Source: Propionibacteriaceae bacterium (GTDB lineage: Bacteria > Actinomycetota > Actinomycetes > Propionibacteriales > Propionibacteriaceae). Taken from it: a stretch of 33,145 nucleotides of DNA. The notes below the pieces were generated by a model. It had not been told where the DNA came from. It made no database searches and saw only the letters and a program-made list of their open reading frames with translations. Position numbers and translations under genes: made by a program. Below, in pieces: positions 31,663 through 33,145 of this stretch. Position 1 is the stretch's first letter; each line of letters opens with the position of its first letter. The stretch is taken from the NCBI GenBank assembly GCA_020846255.1, contig JADLEH010000293.1, positions 1 to 33,145 on the forward strand, read 5' to 3'.

Positions 31663-31679
31663 GCCGCCGGAACGGCGGC
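31663..31679. terminator. Small hairpin between convergent xylB and esterase genes
   Basis: GCCGCCG (31663-31669) pairs with CGGCGGC (31673-31679) around GAA. A second stem, CCGGGGTC (31696-31703) with GACCCCGG (31713-31720), spans the end of the esterase gene. No T-run is present, so this is a weak terminator candidate for either direction. Confidence 0.4.
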
Positions 31680-31701
31680 TACGGTCGCAGCCGGTCCGGG
31701 G

Positions 31702-32673
31702 TCACTCGACCCGACCCCGGAGCCAGGCGACCTGCCGCTGCCAGTGGAACAGCTGGCCGCCCTCGTGGCCGTTGTACTCGTAGACGGCGATGTCGCGGTC
31801 CTCGCAGCCGTAGCGGTTGAACGCTGCGAAGACCGAGGACGGCAGGACGATGTCGTCCATCAGCCCGACGGAGAACAGCGCCGGCGCTGTGGCACGTGGC
31901 GCGAAGACCGCCCCGTCGAAGTAGGACAGCGTGTCGAACACGGCTTCCGCCCGATCCCGGTGAACCGAGAGGTACTGGGCCACCTCCGTGAACGGCCGGC
32001 CGGGGGTGAGCGCGACCGAGCGCCGGAAGTGGCAGAGGAACGGCACGTCCGGCATCGCTGCGGCGATGTCGTCGCCGAGCAGGCCGGCCACGGCGAGGGT
32101 GATCCCGCCGCCCTGGCTGCCGCCGGTGACAGCAACCCGGTCGCGGTCGACGAATTCGAGGGTGCGCACGGTGTCGACGAGCCGGACCGCGTCCGTGAAC
32201 ACCCTGCGGTAGTAGTAGGTCTCCGGGCTCTCCACGCCGCGGGTCATGAACCCGTCAAGCGCGGCACCCGTGCCGTGCGGGTCGGGGGTGCTGCCGCCAC
32301 CGCCCCAGCCGCTGCCCTGGCCGCGGGTGTCCATCACCACGTGCACGAAGCCGCTCGCAGCCCAGTGCAGGTGCTCTGCCGGCAGCCCCCGGCCGCCGTT
32401 GTAGCCGACGAACTCGACGACGGCAGGCAGGCGCGCGCCGGACCTGGGGCGGATGACCCAGGCCCTGATCGGGTCGCCGTCGAAACCGGAGAAGGTGACG
32501 TCCTCGACCAGCAGCTCGGTGACCGGGCCATCGACCGGCCTGGACACGAGCTCCTGCGGCCGCCGCCGTGCCTCGGCGATCGTCTCCTGCCAGAACCGGT
32601 CGAAGTCCCCGGGTTCGCCCACCTCGGGCCGGAAGTCGACGAGCTGGTCAAGGGTCAGGTCGGTGATGGGCAC
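31702..32673 (-). CDS. Acetylxylan esterase / cephalosporin-C deacetylase family hydrolase
   Basis: A 323-residue alpha/beta-hydrolase of the AXE1/carbohydrate esterase 7 type. The nucleophile elbow is VTGGSQGGGI (Ser), the acid is in GLMDDIVLPSS and the histidine in YNGHEGGQ. Upstream, VVEFVGYNGGRGLP and VVMDTRGQGSGW (the RGQ motif) are family hallmarks. It has no signal peptide, so it would deacetylate imported or short acetylated xylo-oligosaccharides inside the cell. GTG 32673 has AAGGAG eight to nine bases upstream. It lies 20 bases after a GH43-type gene on the same strand, an operon for xylan side-chain and backbone removal. Confidence 0.9.
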   Translation of the reverse strand: MPITDLTLDQLVDFRPEVGEPGDFDRFWQETIAEARRRPQELVSRPVDGPVTELLVEDVTFSGFDGDPIRAWVIRPRSGARLPAVVEFVGYNGGRGLPAEHLHWAASGFVHVVMDTRGQGSGWGGGGSTPDPHGTGAALDGFMTRGVESPETYYYRRVFTDAVRLVDTVRTLEFVDRDRVAVTGGSQGGGITLAVAGLLGDDIAAAMPDVPFLCHFRRSVALTPGRPFTEVAQYLSVHRDRAEAVFDTLSYFDGAVFAPRATAPALFSVGLMDDIVLPSSVFAAFNRYGCEDRDIAVYEYNGHEGGQLFHWQRQVAWLRGRVE

Positions 32674-32693
32674 TGCGCTCGCTCCTTGGTGGG

Positions 32694-33145
32694 CTACCGG
32701 CTGGGGTTCAGTGGAAGGTACTCGAACCGTTCGAGGTCCACTTCGGTTGTCGAGGCGGCTCCGTTGGAGGTCGCGTAGACCCCGAACCAGAGCCCGATGA
32801 AGCCGCCGGTGGCGACGCTGTCGAGCGTCCGGCCGTCGGCCGTCGCGACCACCTGCTCTGCGTCGCCTGCGGAAACGGTGAGCGCGTAGTCCTGGCCCCT
32901 GACCCGGAGTCCAAGCAGGACCGGCGCGCCGACGGGCAGGCCTGGCGCGGCCTCGCCCAGAACCTCCTCGACGCCGGCGCGACGGTGGACGGCGCGCGCG
33001 ACGAGCTGCCCGTCGGGGCCGGCCGACACGGCCAGCCGGACATGGTCGTCCTCGGACTGGCGGATGACGACGCCCATCTCCTCACCGGGGTGCAGCGCTG
33101 CCCGCAGCACGGCCCGGACGTCCACGTCCCGGTGCTGCTGGCGGA
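32694..33145 (-). CDS. C-terminal part of a GH43-type beta-xylosidase, cut by window edge
   Basis: About 150 residues of the C-terminus are visible and the frame stays open to the window edge. The start of the visible part reads RQQHRDVDVRAVL, and R-Q-Q-H is typical of the start of the concanavalin-like C-terminal beta-sandwich of GH43 xylosidases. Further on, GEEMGVVIRQSEDDHVRLAV and GGFIGLWFGVYATSNGA fit the same domain. Catalytic residues lie outside the window. It would release xylose from xylo-oligosaccharides, together with the downstream esterase. An internal GTG at 33125 is not the true start. Confidence 0.72.
   Translation of the reverse strand, partial: RQQHRDVDVRAVLRAALHPGEEMGVVIRQSEDDHVRLAVSAGPDGQLVARAVHRRAGVEEVLGEAAPGLPVGAPVLLGLRVRGQDYALTVSAGDAEQVVATADGRTLDSVATGGFIGLWFGVYATSNGAASTTEVDLERFEYLPLNPSR

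Overview
The window is high-GC DNA (mostly G or C at third codon positions, many GTG starts, frequent 1-4 base ATGA/GTGA gene overlaps) from an actinobacterium. The order lpdA-like reductase / small membrane protein / purine nucleoside phosphorylase / phosphosugar mutase matches my recollection of the Mycobacterium tuberculosis Rv3303c-Rv3308 region. The class of xylA and the AbiEi-DUF559-type protein fit the Propionibacteriales or a relative. The genus is inference. I see no tRNA, rRNA, CRISPR array, phage or insertion sequence.

Layout. (1) 1-1490, minus: a YjjI-type glycyl radical enzyme, cut at its C-terminus by the window edge. (2) 1593-8312, plus: a nucleoside uptake and salvage operon made of a BMP-family lipoprotein, a double ABC ATPase, two permeases, cytidine deaminase and adenosine deaminase. 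A long hairpin and a second promoter separate the lipoprotein gene from the rest. (3) 8302-9240, minus: a secreted beta-propeller protein. (4) 9433-12663, plus: a compact nonulosonic (sialic) acid cassette with a CMP-sugar synthetase fused to a HAD phosphatase, a NeuB-type synthase without the usual C-terminal domain, a 22-codon coupling ORF and a sialyltransferase-like protein. (5) 12650-14199, minus: a PiT phosphate transporter and a small membrane partner. (6) 14358-16142, plus: methionyl-tRNA synthetase. (7) 16187-18367: three copies of one large intergenic palindrome around an AbiEi/DUF559-type protein and an operon of a small membrane protein and TetR regulator with two clear operators. 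(8) 18358-21911, minus: uridine kinase, phosphosugar mutase, purine nucleoside phosphorylase and a small membrane protein. (9) 21976-23388, plus: a flavoprotein disulfide reductase relative lacking the redox cysteines. A symmetrical C-rich/palindrome/G-rich terminator region follows. (10) 23563-33145: a xylose/xylan island with a ROK regulator, an ABC sugar transporter (permease, ATPase, lipoprotein), divergent xylA-xylB, an acetylxylan-esterase-like hydrolase and the end of a GH43-type enzyme.

How the genes work together. The two nucleoside blocks would import nucleosides, deaminate cytidine and adenosine, phosphorolyse purine nucleosides, isomerise the pentose or hexose phosphate and rephosphorylate uridine. 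The last block would deacetylate and cleave xylo-oligosaccharides, import xylose and convert it to xylulose 5-phosphate. The sialic acid cassette would activate and transfer a nonulosonic acid to a surface glycan. Several genes start with GTG six to eight bases after a -10-like hexamer, which points to leaderless transcripts.
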